Source: Lepisosteus oculatus (lineage: Eukaryota; Chordata; Actinopteri; Semionotiformes; Lepisosteidae). Taken from it: a stretch of DNA of 64,000 nt. Positions 47,701 through 59,073 of this stretch are shown in pieces. The stretch spans positions 42,654,788 to 42,718,787 of the forward strand of contig NC_090697.1 of assembly GCF_040954835.1 (NCBI RefSeq), written 5' to 3'. The notes under the pieces are model-generated. The model was not told the DNA's origin, did no database searches, and saw nothing but the letters and a program-made list of their open reading frames with translations. The position numbers and the translations under genes are program-made. Position 1 is the first letter of the stretch. Every line of letters starts with the position of its first letter.

Positions 47701-50700
47701 AGATCTATGCAATTTGCATATCTCCTGGTTACATTGTGGGGTTGCAACACAAGGAACACAAGGAAGTATGCTGATAAGGCAGAGCTGGGGCACGAAGATG
47801 GTCTAAGAAGACAAGTGGCATAGGGATAGTGTGACAATCTGGCCCTTGGCTTCTGTATCCTGATTAAGAATCTTCTCTATATTTTAAAGAGGTCCTTTAA
47901 GTGGCCAGCAGGTAGTATTTGAGGAATTCCATTGCTCACTTCAACAGCAGGCCTCTTTCTCAACTTCTGCATACTTGAGCTCTCTAGGGAGAAGGTTTCT
48001 GCTGAGATAGATAGCAGGATGGTATGATCCTTCTCTCATTTGAGACAAGACTGCACTGAGGCCTCTCTCAATCAGTCTGTAAGTAGAACTATTTCATAAA
48101 GTGAGGCACTGCTCACTACAGGTTCGGAACACAGGCTGACTTGGCCTTTGAGGTCAAATGACTGGTGTTTGGAGCCATTTTCTTTGTGAGGTCTGTTAGG
48201 GCACTTGCACTCTCAGAACACTGGGGAATAAACCTTTTATAATAGGATGTGGACTTGGTCCTTTGTTTTAGGGGTTAAACTTTTCTGTATTGCTCTAATT
48301 TCTTTCCAATTGAGGGTGAACCTGATCATTGCCTACTTCATACCCCAGATATTGAAGCCCGGTTTACTCTTCAGGGGGTTCACATGAAGTCCTGCTTTTT
48401 TTTTCTAAGCTGTGGGTTAACGTCTGGCCGTACTTCAGATGTGTGTCCAATTCTTCACTGAAGATAACCAGATCGTCAATGAAGCCCATGAAGCCCATGT
48501 GCAACCACAAAAGGTTATGATCATCCATTAAACATGGAAGAGACTCCAAGCAATCAAAAGGGCAGGACTTTGTACTGTATAGCCCAGTAGGGGATTCAAA
48601 AGCTGGTTTGGGGTTTGCATGAGGTGACAAGGGTTCAGGGAGGTCAAATAGCACAAGTTTCCCAGCCTTTCCAGGAGGTCATCCACTCTGGACATGGGAT
48701 ATGCATCCAATTTGAAGACCACATTCAGTTTTCAGAGGTCATTACAAAAAAAGCCATGTTCAATCGGACAACAAAAACTAGAGCAGGGAATGTTGCACGG
48801 CTTGATGATGTCTAGCTGCAATATTTCCTCAATTTCCTGTTGCACTTATTCTCCTCTGGAATTCTATACGGTGGCATGCAAACAAGACTCCTGGGTGAGT
48901 CTCAATGCTACGTTCAATGATCTGGGTTCTCTCAGTTCAATTTTTTTTAAAAAACAGCAGCACTCTGCTGGAGAAACAGGAGGAGAATGTTTCTCTCACC
49001 CCAGTGCATTCATTAACCCCAGAAAAGGAAAGATGCTTTAGTTAAGTCTGGCTCTCTCCAGACCTTTAACAAATTTACATGATAAATCTGTTCTTCTTCC
49101 AATCCAGCTCGTAAATCATATAGCTGACAGGGCCAATTTGCTCAGTTACCTCATAAGGTCCCTACCAATGGACATGTACTTTACATCTGGGGGTAGAAAG
49201 AAGCAGTATCACACTATCCCTAGTGTGAAACTGTCATGTCTGTGCCTGTAGGCTGTAGTATATGTTTGTCTCTCCTAAGCCTTCTTTAAACAATTTTATG
49301 AGAGGCATGACCTTGGCCTCATAAAAGGAAGAGGACATCAAAAGGCAACTGGGCCCTGGAAGATTTTCTCAAGACGGTTTCTGTGCTCTGTTGGTCTCTC
49401 GTTGCAATCTATTGGTCTCCTATTGCAATGCAACTGACTTAACCAGGGTTTTGATAACATCATCCATTTTTAAAAAATCATCTAGCCACTAGGGAACGAT
49501 CCCGTTGATAACACCACTTGTGACAAGCTGGCCTTGGCCTCTGTATATATATTTTAAAGTGGTCCTTTAAGTGGCTTTCAGATCAACTCCTGTTTTCCAC
49601 AACCTAGTCCCACTGGTATAAGGAAAGGAAGATTATTTTCTCTTTTCTATAGGCTGGACTTTTGATCCACAGTTACTAAGAAACAAATGCGTCTTTTTAG
49701 CATACAATCATGCTGCTAGAGTATCAGAACTAACGCCCTTTAGCTTTGCAGCTTTTTTTTTAATTCTTAGAAAATAGAGAACAGCTGCCCATGGTTAGAA
49801 TATCCATGTGAATTATTCTCCTACTCGATTACGCATGTGGACATTCTTTCAACACTGGGTAGAGGTTGGAATTGATAGAATATTCAGATCACCCTCTTGT
49901 GGCCACAGAAGGAATTACTGTCTGCGTTGCCACAGGTAGAGAGAGGAGGAGGTGAATCAGACTGAGAAGTAGAACTACTCCGATGAATTCAGTTCTCAAA
50001 CCAGAAAAAAAGAATATGATCATACCTTTGACACTAACTGTTATGTAGGGATCGATGCATTGTCCTGCATCCTTGAGTCCAATCTTTTCAATTTTTATTG
50101 TAAGTAATGTCATTCCAGGTTCTGAAGGTAACCTTGGCAACAGCGTACCTGATGAAACAATATTTTTATTTCAACAGCAAGAAACATCATGTATACAGAG
50201 TTCCATGGTGATCTGGCAGAATTCCATAGCCTAAAAAGCTTCTCTATTTTAAAGTTACACTCCAAACTACATAGAAACTAATATATAATTACAAATGTTA
50301 CCATGAAGGTGAACAATGGATGAAAAACAGTAAGAAATGTTCATCTGAAGTGCTTTTTGAGTTAAAAACACAAAAAAATGTTGTACATGAAAACAACAGT
50401 ACCCTCTTTTAACACAAGTTCATTACAACTACAATACAACATCCATATTTTCTGGACAGTGAATACCAAAGTTTTTCAAACTGTATATTAGATCTGTTGC
50501 AATTAGGATCTACTGTAGGTCAAACGTATAAAGCAAATAGTCTAGGGTAATATTATGAGAAATGACTAAACAACAAAAAATAAATATATTTTAGCAAATG
50601 CTTAACAGTATTACTGTACCTTGAAAAGCTGTGAATGTAGCAGGCAATGAGGAAAGTGTTGAAGCCATGCACAGGACCAACAGAAAAGGGTGTGAAAGAA

Positions 50701-53700
50701 ATAATATGTATTACAAGCAGCACACCACTGACAAGCAACACAACACTGACAGGGCGAAAAAACAAAGCATGTGGCTAAATGCACAACAGAAGGCAATCAT
50801 ACTTCTCACCAAACACAAGGCAGGCATGTCATTCTGTTAGTCTACCACAAGTAAATTAAAGAATACTGTACTTGTTTGGGGTTGCTATTTAAAGTTTACT
50901 TCCAGTATTCCACAAATCATTTTTTACACTTGTTAAAGTCATCAAGAGTGCTCCTTTCCTAATTGCAACCTTTGTAAAACCCCTGTCTTGTTAATTACTC
51001 AAATTACAGGCTGCATAAAACGCATAAAACGATAACAGCACAATTTGAACACTGACTTTACCCGGAACTCTAGAGGGGAAGGAATCAGATGAGCCTGACC
51101 CTGCTGCTACATCATCCTCTTCTTCCACTTCCAAATTCTCTTCCTCGCCAGGGGCTAGAATTTTCCTAAAAATAACAGTAATAACAATAACAATACATAC
51201 ATCCATTTTGCTTGTTTTGGAGTCTTAAGTAACATACTGTATTTTAAACTTAGGTGTCGATTGTACTCTTTATAAGTTGCTTGAGCTTAGACACTTTTGT
51301 GAGAGAAAACAGTACATCTGTATGTAGATAACTAGCAAACAGAGGAATAAATCCTGTGGGAAATGACTAAATTCCTTCCAACAGGGAAAGGTAATTCAAC
51401 AGAGCAGATATGGCTCTGGATTTTATTTTCCTAAAGAACACCCTTGTGGAATGACATTTAATGAGGCTCAGCCATAAAGATCATTTGGCAATAACAAAAG
51501 TATAAACAACAAGTAAAATACAGCATTTAAAATAATTTCGTCTAGACAATGCCATTAGGCCAAAATGCAATCAAACGTGCTACATACATTTAAAATATAC
51601 ATTTTTCTCAAAGTAAAAAGGTGTGTTTAATTTGTAATTATTTAAAAAGTACATAAAATCAATTAATTTGAAGCAAAGGGATATCTGCTGAAAATATATT
51701 GGGACAAGGTTTCTATTAAAAAATAAACAGTTTTACCAGACACGCCTAACTATTTATAACAGCTTTTACAAAGCGGTAGAAAATGACAGATAAACACAAA
51801 TGCTCTCTAGTTTATGTTACTAAACATAAATTACATTGTAACTACAGTAATACATAATTATAAATGTTATCATAAAGGTGAATTATGACTGAGGAAAATT
51901 GTAAGAAGTTTGTGTCCAACTGAAGAATGTTGTGTGTTGTTCCTAAATGAAGGCGGCTCACAGCCAAAACTTTGTGTTTCTTTTTTTTTTAACTTTTCAG
52001 CCTGGAATTAATCTTGTTCCATTTGTCTGGTAATACAATATATAAACTTGTATGGTTAATATTTCATACTGAAAAGCTCTAAAATGCAACAAATGAGTAT
52101 TAGAACCAAAAGCATTTGCTGAATTTTAAATATCTCTCAACATACTGTACATAATATATACAGTACAAGTTATATTACTTAATATAAATGGTTGGGTTTG
52201 ACAGAATAAAGTCTAAGTGTATTGAGCTGCTTGAAATAAAAACTAATTGATATAGATAAGAAAGTTAAAAATTGACTGTTTGAATGTGAACATCATACTC
52301 TTACAATGTTTGGGTCTCTTCTGAAAAAAACATGGTTCTCACAAACTGATAATAGCAGCCTTGAAAACTGCTTTAATTCACCTTATGGGAAAGAAGAATC
52401 CAGTAAGGGTCAAGGAAGTGTGTAAAGTAAATGATGCACCACATCACAAAATCATAATTTGTTTCCATCAATTTTCTGAATGTAAATTACCACACCCTAC
52501 AGATATTTAGTGTGCAAAGTTTTTGATCATCAGACCCTGAGAGAGCCACAATCCAGCAGATTTTATAGGTCACCCTTGAAATCATCGGATTGTAATGACT
52601 TGGAACATATGCGAGTTGTGAATTAATTTAATAAGTTAACCCATTCAAGTTAGTCCAACACTGTGTAGCCTTAACACTAGCTAACTGTGTTAAGACTACA
52701 CAGTGTTGGTCTTTTGTTTCAAATGTTCTCTAAACTCAGCAAATTAACTGAACAAATCACCTACTTAAATGGTAAGAGTCAAAACATTCCAGGTGCATAA
52801 AAAATTGGCTTTAAGGCTGACACATTAAACCTGCTGTTCTGCATCACTCCAGGACCCAGGTCAGCCAAAACTACAGTAAATGCCACTCTAATTAGAGGAA
52901 GAATGGTTCCACTAGCTGTCCAAAACACGATATCAAACAGTTCTGAGATATTTAAATGGATGGCCTGTAACTCAGAGAGTTGATAATGCAGCAGAGGCTC
53001 TGTCATATGTGCAAGAGACAATGACAGCATTAAACACTAAATAAAGAGAAACTTTTTAATCAATTGTAGTGTAGCTGCATACACTAGCAGCTGACTGGGT
53101 GAAGTACAATTCCCCGTGCTGTAATTTATATATGTGTGTACCTGAGTGAACAGAGCATGTAATGTAATACATGTATATGTTTTATTATAGTAGCTAACGG
53201 TGTGCTTTTATAGATCTTTTTCCCGGATACCAGAACACCAAATGATTGTTAGCTGTAGAAAAATTAACAAAGCAGTCCCCATATAACACTGCTAAACCTA
53301 CTGGTTTTACAAGCATTAATCACCACAGTTAAGCTAATTTAAGATAACTGTTTCCACAGATTTGATATAATTAGTCTGTGACACCAGCCACAACATTTCT
53401 ACGAGTGATTATGCATCTTCCTTGAAAACAATTGCAATGGAGCATGTTGGTTTAAAAATGTGAACAGAAAAGCACGGAAATAAAAGCAAAGTACACACTG
53501 AAACTTATTTTACCTTAATGGCACAGGCTGCACATCAAAGGGAAAGTCTTTGTTATAAGTAAGAATATTCTTAATGACTGTTAACAAAGAGAAGAAAAAA
53601 AGAGATCAATAAAAAAGTTTGATCCTTACATAAAGCAGAGTATAGAGTCAGTAATCTAAACTTTCTCCTATACCACCACTATGAAACTTGATAAAACCTT

Positions 53701-56700
53701 TTACCATTTACCTTATTTCTTTTTTTGACCGTGCAAGGGTTTAGTGTTCTTCACTGGGCCCCACCTTGCTTTTACTAAGAGTTCACTGTGCTTCATTACA
53801 TTTTACTCTGCTACATTACTCTCGTAAGACTAAAGATACACTAACATACTAACAAAATTTAATCTGGTCTCTGCATCAGACAGGTAATTTCAACAGCCGC
53901 TTCCAAATCAGAAATAGTTTAATTTGAGTTTGAATAATTTGAATTTGAATAATTTAAACACAGCTTGGTGTTATGTTGCAAAGGAACAAGTAATAGGTTT
54001 ATTCCATGCTGAAAAAAAAGAAGAAAGAGAACACAACGTTTCGGCCGTGGAGCCTTCTTCAGGTGGCAAGAAGGCTGAAGAAGGCTCCACGGCTGAAACG
54101 TTGTGTTCTCTTTCTTCTTTTTTTCAGCATGGAATAAACCTATTACTTGTTCCTTTGCAGCCTAGGCATGCTGACGCAGCTACCCACCTGAACTACTTGG
54201 TGTTATGTTGTTTACATTGTAAGAAAAACAGTATATTAAGGAGAGCCTTTATGACTTAATTGTGAGAAATGATATGATTTTCCAGTCCAGTGCCAGTTTA
54301 TCACTGATTGCCACTGAAACCAAGTGTGCAATCTGAAACATATTCAGTCTGACACAGTTGTGGCTAGGAGAACAACATCTGTCAAATTCAGTTAGAGCTT
54401 AAATTCTGAAGACAAATCAGTGCGATTAATAAAACTTTGGGGTGTTCATCAAAATAAAACGATAAAACAGGGCACCATATCACAAATGCTCTACAGTTAA
54501 AAACATCTGATGATAACATTATCAGAACTGGCATCCAGCAAATCCTTTGCCACAGTGGAACCTATTCTTGTAACACAAGCCTGAAAATATTCACAATGCA
54601 TGGGTCAGATTTTGTATTTGCGGCTGCATCTACCTGCTAAAGCCAAAAAATGCACACACAAATATGGTATTCATTCACACCCTTTAATCAGCCTACGTAA
54701 ACATTTCTTGATCTCCAGATCCTAGGTTGGACATTAAGATATACATACTGGGTTCCAGTTTCTTTAGATCTTCCAGCTTGAACTCCTCTTGGGACTGGGT
54801 ACACTGATGAATATGAAAAAGATAAACATGATGTCAAGTGTAATCTGTCATAACCTCACATCAGTAAAGCATAATGCAGATGAAAGTACTGTAGCAGCAA
54901 CACTGTTTAACAGAGCTCAACAATTAATTGAAATGCTTACTTTGACAAAGAAAAAGCAAAACAGGAATGTGCTTAATATTTTTTTTTTTAATCCTTGCAA
55001 TTCAAATGTTCAAAGAGTAGATACGTTATTGTCCACTAGATAGATAAGACTTTATTGATCCCGTAGGGAAATTTATGTAAATTTTCACTACTGTGAAAAT
55101 TTGTCTTTGGCTTCTCCCATAAAAGTAGAAAACACATAAGCGAAACATTAAAGTCACATAAAATCACACAAAGTACATGAACACAACAACAATATAAAAT
55201 AAATAAATAAATTGATAAATGGGTGGTGAGGGAACTATATTTAATCTATATACATTCTTGAGCAGCTTTACAAGGGACAAAGGACATTTTATAAATGTTT
55301 ATTATTTTCTACATGTTTATTTAGTTTAATGTATTAAACTAAAATACAAGACTTCCCCTGGACAGGATCCAACCCCATCACAGGTAAGTGTGGTAGCTCT
55401 ACAAAGGTGGTGGCAATGGCACCTGACCTGACTTACCATCAGATGATAACATCCACACCATCCGCTGTTGCAGTAAAGCCCATGCCATTATTTTGGGTCC
55501 CAACCATCCTGACCACAAATTGTTCTACCCTCTTAGCTCTGGCAAGCAGTAGCATGCCATTATAGCACGGACCATTAGGCTTATGAAAAGCTTCTACCTA
55601 TACCAGTGCGCATCATTAACATTCAACTGCATAATGCCTGAGGATTCAATGCACCTCTGCACTCTGCACTTTTTACTTGTATTTATTGTCATGTGCATTT
55701 AATGTTCTGTGCTATCCACTGTATAGTATTGTGCTTTGTTGATCTATCATTATTTGCCATTATTTACTGTTTTGTACTGTGCACATGGTGTGAAAGTGTT
55801 GTGTATTCTACTGTGCCTTCCCTGAGAGAACAGCACTAATGTTCTGCATTGCCTATAGTAATTCAACACAGCACCAATTCGGAACAGTAGGAGCAACAGA
55901 AGAACAAATGTTGACATATACCCAAAACATCCCATGCATTGGTAGTGTTATAAGCTCCATCAAACCCAGTGGTCTGATAAGACTTTGCTACTGCCAGCTT
56001 GTTTGAAGCTTAGCGAGGTCCACAGGAAGATGCCTAGCCTCTAAATTCAGTCAATGCTTGAAACACATCTTCCTGGAATGGTGTTCCAGGATGCACCTAT
56101 TAAAAATATGCTTATCCTCTGAGCCAAGACAATTGACAATTGCGGAAAAAGAGTAATTACCTGCAAGGCTGCACTTCGCATTTCAAGGCATGTTGCAAGC
56201 TTTCCTAATGTTTTCTAAAAAAAGACAAAACAGACCAAAACTGTAATCATCCTGAAACAAAAGAACATGTTTTCTCCTAAATGAGAGAATATTTTAGTTC
56301 TACTTCATTAATAGACTTTAAGTATGAGCTCCTTAAATATATATTGTAGTTCCTAGTATCTCTGTTGTTTTTATGTTTTCCTCCTCCTTTTTCACTAAAA
56401 AAACCGCCAATCACAAAAATACACATAAACAAAAAGCAATAATCTGTACACAAAAATTAATGACTTGATGGATTTTTTTGGAAAAAATAAAAGGGTACTT
56501 AGGAATTTAAGTTAGAAAATCTTCATGTTTATCCTATGTTGATGCAAACAACAAGAAAGAGGAATAAAGAGGTGTATTAAATAAATATTTTTTTTGAAAA
56601 AACAATCTCATGCAATAGTGACAATACTCCTTTTGAGTGATCCGTACAAGCAAACATGATTCTTGAATAGAAACATTCCATTTACAGTAAAATATTTATT

Positions 56701-59073
56701 AGCTTTTCACCACATGTTCAAAGGCTGAAATCCCCATTAGTAACTTAAACTCATTTTAAGATCTTAAATTACCAGCAAGACACGGTCAAACCAAAAAATC
56801 TTTCTTTGATGCTAAGGCTGCATTAATATTAATTAATCATGCCTTTGTAAAATTCTCTGTCCAGCACTGATCTGGGCAGAATGGGACATTAGATGTACAG
56901 TATTAGAATGCTACTGGTACAGTACAGTATGTCTAATTCAATGCTAAAAAAATGGAAGACAATAAACAACTGAATCACATTTTCTAATTTCAGCCTGAGA
57001 CCTTCCTTTCAGCCTGGACAAACCTTTACCCGTTCCTTTGCAGCCTACGCATGCTGACGCAGCTCCCTTCTCAACCTTCTTATGTAAAAACATGTTCATT
57101 TACAGCCAACAAGAGTCATCAAACCCATCTCTGAAGCAATAGTCATACTGTACTAGCTCCCCCCAGTTCCCTGTCACTGTTTGAGAGAATTCCCATTATG
57201 TTCTGGGAAGCGTTAGCTCCCTTCCAACTCAGTCAGCTTAGTGTCTGCTTTCACATACACCTACCAAAGGATTTTCTACATGAAAGACGTACAGTAGATT
57301 AGAGGAAAATGAAAGCGGTGGTTGCTCTGATGATCCTTTCTGGATGTTTCAAGTCATTTGTGAACAGTGCTGTTCTGTCATTATAGGTTAGGAGCCGAAC
57401 CTCAGAGGGATATGCCAGGCGATTCAACTGGCAGGCGCAATAAGACATTACCATCATACCTTCTGATCTTCTGTGAAGTCCGATGAATTGGAGGGGGACT
57501 GAACTTCTTTCTGAAGCTGCCTGGCAAGACTGATTAAACATAACAATATAAAACAATATATTTTTTTTAAACGCATGTCCAAGTGCTCTGGTTTGTTTCC
57601 ACAGTCCAAAGTCATGCTATACTGGTAAACTGGCCTCTCTAGACTTGGCACTTGTGTGTGAGCCCTGTGACAAACTGGCATTCCATCCAGATTGTATCCT
57701 GTTTTATGTCCTGTTCACTGCGACCCTATTTTTGACTAAGCAATTCCTGAAAACGGATGTTTTTTTTGGTTTATTTATATCCATTTTTATTCCAGCTAGC
57801 ACAAACAAGGTTATCAGGGATAAAAAAATACACTGAAATATATATGTTTCAAATGTGTATGTATAGATTTTTTTTCTGACAAACCTCCTACCTTATTTTA
57901 AAAACAAACCCATCTGTTTGAGTTCCTCACAGATAAGTTCGCTATTTATTGATCCCACGCCCCCTCGTGGGCTAAGAATAAATCATTTTAAACTAAGAGC
58001 TGGGTTTGCTCCAACGTGTAGTTTTGAAGTGGCGCACACCCACATTTATAAATGCACAACAAGAATGCGGTATTAAAGTGACATTTTATTTCCCAAAACC
58101 ATGTAGATTCCAAGACCAAACACAGTTTACAAACTGAGTAGCTATTAATCTTACTCCTGCCAACACTGCAGGGATTCTAAAGGTCAAGACAAACCGGCAA
58201 TCCACTTGTAATAAATAAAAAAAAGCATGAGTTCAGAGTTAGCCTCATATTTCAGTTCTGAAACTATCGTGCCAGTACCTCTTCCTGACAGCATAAGACC
58301 TTTAAAGGCTCAACTAACCTAAAAAAAATCCATCCAGGGATGAGGAATCTGAGATTTTAAATAATTTGTTTTACCACCATACGGCACAGCGCTACATTGA
58401 TAGTACAGTCCAGCCACAGAAGGCAGGGTGAAAATAATGACATATCCATCGAAGCTCCACCCAAAACAACGAGAGGGTGTGGTTGACAATACTGTTGATC
58501 TGTTTGAACGGAATTACTAAATCCTGTGTCCCGTCCAATTCTCACTGCATCTTGCAGAATAATAAACATTAATTTTAGACATATCTCTAGCAAAACCGAT
58601 ATATTGTTGAAAGTTTTTCAATTAATCCATTATTCTGCAATGGTGTTAAAAATCATTTTGTTTCACCTACCCCTGTTGCTAGTGCTAAATGCAGCAAAGC
58701 GAAATTGAACAGTTACTTTTATGACCCTCAGATGCTACCTTGGTTACAGGACGATCGTGACCAGCTAAGGTGCCTGTATCTTAAGTAAAATAATGAGAGA
58801 AAAAACTAAGAATAACCGCGGGATTGACACCAACTGCCTCAAATCCTGCTTACTGCAGATGCTTCACGAAGTAAAACATACTGGTTTAGTTCGTCTATAT
58901 TCATTTCATTATGCAACCCCCCACACATCTCCTGTTATTCGTCACATTAAAATGTTTTCAACTTACATTTGGTATTCATCAATTGCTTCCACTAACTGTC
59001 CCCACGAATCAAAGTCCGTGCCTTTTTTAAAACTCGCGTGCCATTTCTGGATAGTCTTATTCACATCTGACAT
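44797..59073 (-). CDS. AIDA: AIDA, axin interactor, dorsalization-associated protein
   Basis: Ten exons on the minus strand join in frame into 304 residues (human 306): 59073-58967, 57529-57460, 56214-56161, 54803-54749, 53577-53514, 51165-51062, 50148-50026, 47461-47339, 47011-46894 and 44893-44797. All junctions are GT-AG. The N-terminal half is helical (TIQKWHASF, DSWGQLVEAIDEYQ, LEDLKKLEP). A short acidic linker rich in Glu and Asp (NLEVEEEDD) follows. The C-terminal half is the AIDA-type C2 domain, with PGMTLLTI.IEKIGLKDAGQ, DPYITVSVKDLNG and KPGPIVIELYKKP. AIDA blocks axin dimerisation and axin-driven JNK signalling, which affects dorsoventral patterning in zebrafish, and its C2 domain binds membranes. 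The start is in the usual MSDV-type context. Introns hold a SINE, LINE pieces, the gypsy relic and the fold-back repeat. Confidence 0.96.
46053..46097. repeat. ATT microsatellite
   Basis: An ATT trinucleotide run of about 40 bases with one ACT interruption lies in the last AIDA intron, about 115 bases upstream of the SINE at 46210. Confidence 0.9.
46210..46774 (+). repeat. Full-length 5S-derived SINE
   Basis: The head contains TGAAGCTAAGCAGATGTGAG and CCTGGTCAGTACCTGAATGG, corresponding to the A-box and C-box parts of a 5S rRNA gene. The body and tail (AAAAGCACTATATAAGTGTA, then AAGCAATTATT) match the copies at 11395 and 34245. It lies in the AIDA intron between 46894 and 44893, in opposite orientation to AIDA. 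Confidence 0.88.
47830..49576 (-). mobile_element. Decayed Ty3/gypsy-type LTR retrotransposon
   Basis: Direct repeats of about 60-75 bases at 47830-47906 and 49519-49576 both carry TGTGACA, CTGGCC, TTGGC, CTCT, ATATTTTAAAG, GGTCCTTTAAGTGGC. They look like remnants of the two LTRs. Between them, on the minus strand, are in order: a gag-like start at about 49480-49360, an integrase C-terminal GPY/F-type piece at about 49215-49070 (GPYEVTEQIGPV by frame change), reverse transcriptase at about 48860-48350 (KLDAYPMSRVDDLLERLG and GFIDDLVIFSEELDTHL) and a short RNase H end near 47990-47910. Stops and frameshifts occur throughout, and the protease and most of gag and integrase are missing. It lies in the AIDA intron between 50026 and 47461. 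Confidence 0.75.
48364..48722 (-). pseudogene. Gypsy-type reverse transcriptase fragment, broken
   Basis: Two overlapping minus-strand frames read the palm-domain landmarks KLDAYPMSRVDDLLERLG and FIDDLVIFSEELDTHL. The second is the catalytic YxDD-type box, with Phe in place of Tyr. A frameshift and loss of sequence separate the two. The segment is only the core of the enzyme and is not functional. Confidence 0.75.
52655..52709. repeat. 23-bp imperfect hairpin in AIDA intron
   Basis: Arms at 52655-52677 (CCAACACTGTGTAGCCTTAA then CAC) and 52687-52709 are inverted repeats with one mismatch around a nine-base loop. No flanking element is recognised. Confidence 0.85.
53977..54195. repeat. Near-perfect 86-bp fold-back repeat plus shared tail
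   Basis: The left arm 53977-54062 and right arm 54075-54159 are reverse complements that differ by one base and one A in a homopolymer, around a 12-base loop. Each arm holds the words CTGAAGAAGGCTCCACGGC, GAAACGTTGTGTTC, a pyrimidine tract and CAGCATGGAATAAACC. The right arm continues into GGCATGCTGACGCAGCTACC and CACCTGAAC. The same end words recur at 33300 and 57040. It looks like two copies of one retroelement end joined head to head. The pattern resembles Penelope-like element ends, which is inference. Confidence 0.75.
55034..55210 (-). repeat. LINE 3' tail, minus orientation
   Basis: TAGATAGATAAGACTTTATT followed by GATCCCGTAGGGAAATTT is the reverse complement of a TTTCCCT..GGGATCAATAAAGT-type LINE tail with a TATC run. 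It is the same tail class as at 37380-37410 on the plus strand. The remaining sequence up to about 55210 is A-rich and looks like 3' UTR. Confidence 0.6.
55430..55780 (+). pseudogene. LINE ORF2 C-terminal remnant and 3' UTR
   Basis: The plus-strand reading includes HPDHKLFYPLSSGKQ and, after a stop, an Arg/Leu/Phe-rich end. This is the pattern of the last 40-50 residues of fish LINE ORF2 proteins (a 'LFxxLPSGxRxR' box, then a helix). Stops interrupt it. It lies in the AIDA intron between 56161 and 54803, facing the LINE tail at 55034. Confidence 0.5.
56985..57065 (+). repeat. End fragment of the fold-back family
   Basis: CGTTCCTTTGCAGCCTACGC followed by ATGCTGACGCAGCT matches the sequence directly right of the fold-back at 54150-54183. 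The region before it (TTTCAGCCTGGACAAACC) is a diverged version of the arm end. Only this edge is present. Confidence 0.65.
57585..57760 (-). repeat. Common fish dispersed repeat, minus orientation
   Basis: GCTCTGGTTTGTTTCCACAG, TCCAAAGTCATGCTATACTG, GCCCTGTGACAAACTGGCAT, TCCATCCAGATTGTATCCTG and ACTGCGACCC occur in the reverse-strand order of the repeat at 41688. It lies in AIDA intron 1. Confidence 0.7.
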
